Positions 63,347 to 64,000 of a stretch of 64,000 nucleotides of DNA are shown piece after piece (position 1 is the stretch's first letter; each line of letters opens with the position of its first letter). A model generated the notes under the pieces. That model was not told the DNA's origin and did no database searches. It saw only the letters and a program-made list of their open reading frames with translations. The position numbers were made by a program, and so were the translations under genes. The DNA is from Roseibium salinum. GTDB taxonomy: Bacteria > Pseudomonadota > Alphaproteobacteria > Rhizobiales > Stappiaceae. The stretch is from assembly GCF_026240905.1 (NCBI RefSeq), contig NZ_JAPEVI010000003.1:4342501-4406500 (forward strand), in the 5' to 3' direction.

Positions 63347-64000
63347 TCACGCAGGCATTTCGGAGCGTTTGCCGGCCATGATCACGGCCTGCATGGCCGA
63401 TTGGGCGCCGTCGGCGTCACCGGCGGTGATGGCGGTGACGATTGCCCGGTGGCGTTCGACGAAATCGTGGGTTTCCTGGTCGTTCCGCTCGTTCGCTTCG
63501 GCGATGAACAGGGAATAAAGCGCAGCCTGGACCAGGTCGCCGAGGGACTGCAGGAAGCGGTTGCCGGAGAGCTTCAGGATCATCTTGTGAAACTCGAGAT
63601 CGGCGACGGCGACGGCGGCCCGGTCCTTGCCGGTGGCAAGGTCGTCGCAGAGCCGCGCCAGCGCGGCGCATTCCGCGTCCGTTGCGCGCTTGGCCGCCTT
63701 GCCGGCCGCGGCCGGTTCGAAGATGAGGCGGATCTCGAAGAGCTCCTCCAGGAACGGGCGGGCATTCTTGAGCGCCGCATGCCAGCGCAGGACATCCGGG
63801 TCGAACATGTTCCACTCCGAGACCGCGCGCACATGGGTGCCGACCTTGGCCTTGGACTGGATCAGGCCCTTGGCGATCAGGGTCTTCTTCGCCTCGCGCA
63901 CGACGGTCCGCGAGACGTCGAACATTTCGGAGATGTCCGGATCGAGCGGGATCATGGTCTCGGGCGGGTATTCGCCGGCAACGATGGCCCTTCCGAGCTG
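63347..64000 (-). CDS. GntR-family regulator with FCD domain (5' end outside window)
   Basis: The last 217 residues of a FadR-type regulator. Bases 63956-64000 already encode LGRAIVAGEYPPETM, so the ATG at 63955 is internal and the gene runs off the right edge. The winged helix has SEMFDVSRTVVREAKKTLIAKGLIQ. The FCD effector domain (about from PFLEELFEIRLIFEPAAAG) includes FHKMILKLSGNRFL and the final ERHRAIVTAITAGDADGA with metal/effector histidines. Its target genes are not in the window. Confidence 0.9.
   Translation of the reverse strand, partial: QLGRAIVAGEYPPETMIPLDPDISEMFDVSRTVVREAKKTLIAKGLIQSKAKVGTHVRAVSEWNMFDPDVLRWHAALKNARPFLEELFEIRLIFEPAAAGKAAKRATDAECAALARLCDDLATGKDRAAVAVADLEFHKMILKLSGNRFLQSLGDLVQAALYSLFIAEANERNDQETHDFVERHRAIVTAITAGDADGAQSAMQAVIMAGKRSEMPA

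Overview
The window is 64 kb of GC-rich, densely packed DNA from an alphaproteobacterium. The gene content (several TRAP and TTT transporters, a Smo-type polyol locus, a hut operon using HutF/HutG, a periplasmic formate dehydrogenase with a Tup transporter, and clade-typical intergenic palindromes) suggests a marine or soil Hyphomicrobiales member, most like the Stappiaceae (Roseibium/Labrenzia/Stappia). This placement is an inference from gene content. No rRNA, tRNA, CRISPR array, transposase or phage gene was seen.

Layout. (1) 1-779: 3' part of an endonuclease/exonuclease/phosphatase gene. (2) 0.8-10.4 kb: an RpiR regulator divergent from an N-formylglutamate-amidohydrolase-family protein, a DctQMP TRAP transporter, a glutamine-synthetase-like ligase, an aldehyde dehydrogenase and an iron alcohol dehydrogenase. 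This is probably a gamma-glutamylation pathway for an amino alcohol or related amine. (3) 10.4-12.0 kb: an exported serine hydrolase. (4) 12.0-29.0 kb: a periplasmic formate dehydrogenase locus. It holds a minus-strand accessory operon (small unknown protein, Mrp ATPase, biotin/lipoate-ligase-like protein, another unknown), a cytochrome c with a TupA-like N-terminus, a multi-cluster ferredoxin-like protein, DUF3305/DUF3306 proteins, a TorD chaperone, a small TAT protein, FdhA/B/C, a WD40-cytochrome c fusion and a tiny membrane peptide. It ends with a convergent tupBCA tungstate ABC transporter. (5) 29.5-40.9 kb: a second TRAP transporter and the histidine-utilisation genes hutU, an intercalated membrane ORF, hutG, hutH, a frameshifted hutI, and divergent hutF and hutC. 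(6) 40.9-47.5 kb: tctA/tctB/tctC tricarboxylate-type transporter divergent from a TctDE-type two-component system with its own periplasmic binding protein. (7) 47.9-56.2 kb: a sorbitol/mannitol ABC transporter with two polyol dehydrogenases, a SorC-family regulator and a HAD phosphatase. (8) 56.2-62.4 kb: a five-gene operon of poorly characterised proteins: coiled-coil TelA-like protein, unknown protein, AAA+ ATPase, poly-Asp-tailed protein and DUF1523 membrane protein. It is the best candidate here for an undescribed system. (9) 62.4-63.3 kb: an AT-rich patch with one small orphan ORF. (10) 63.3-64.0 kb: the 3' part of a GntR/FCD regulator that runs off the window.

Most of the window is uptake and catabolism. 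Solute-binding proteins recur in operons and are often followed by hairpins that could uncouple their expression from downstream genes. The formate dehydrogenase block combines the enzyme, its maturation factors and a tungstate importer, so the enzyme may use tungsten. At least four families of intergenic inverted repeats are scattered between operons.
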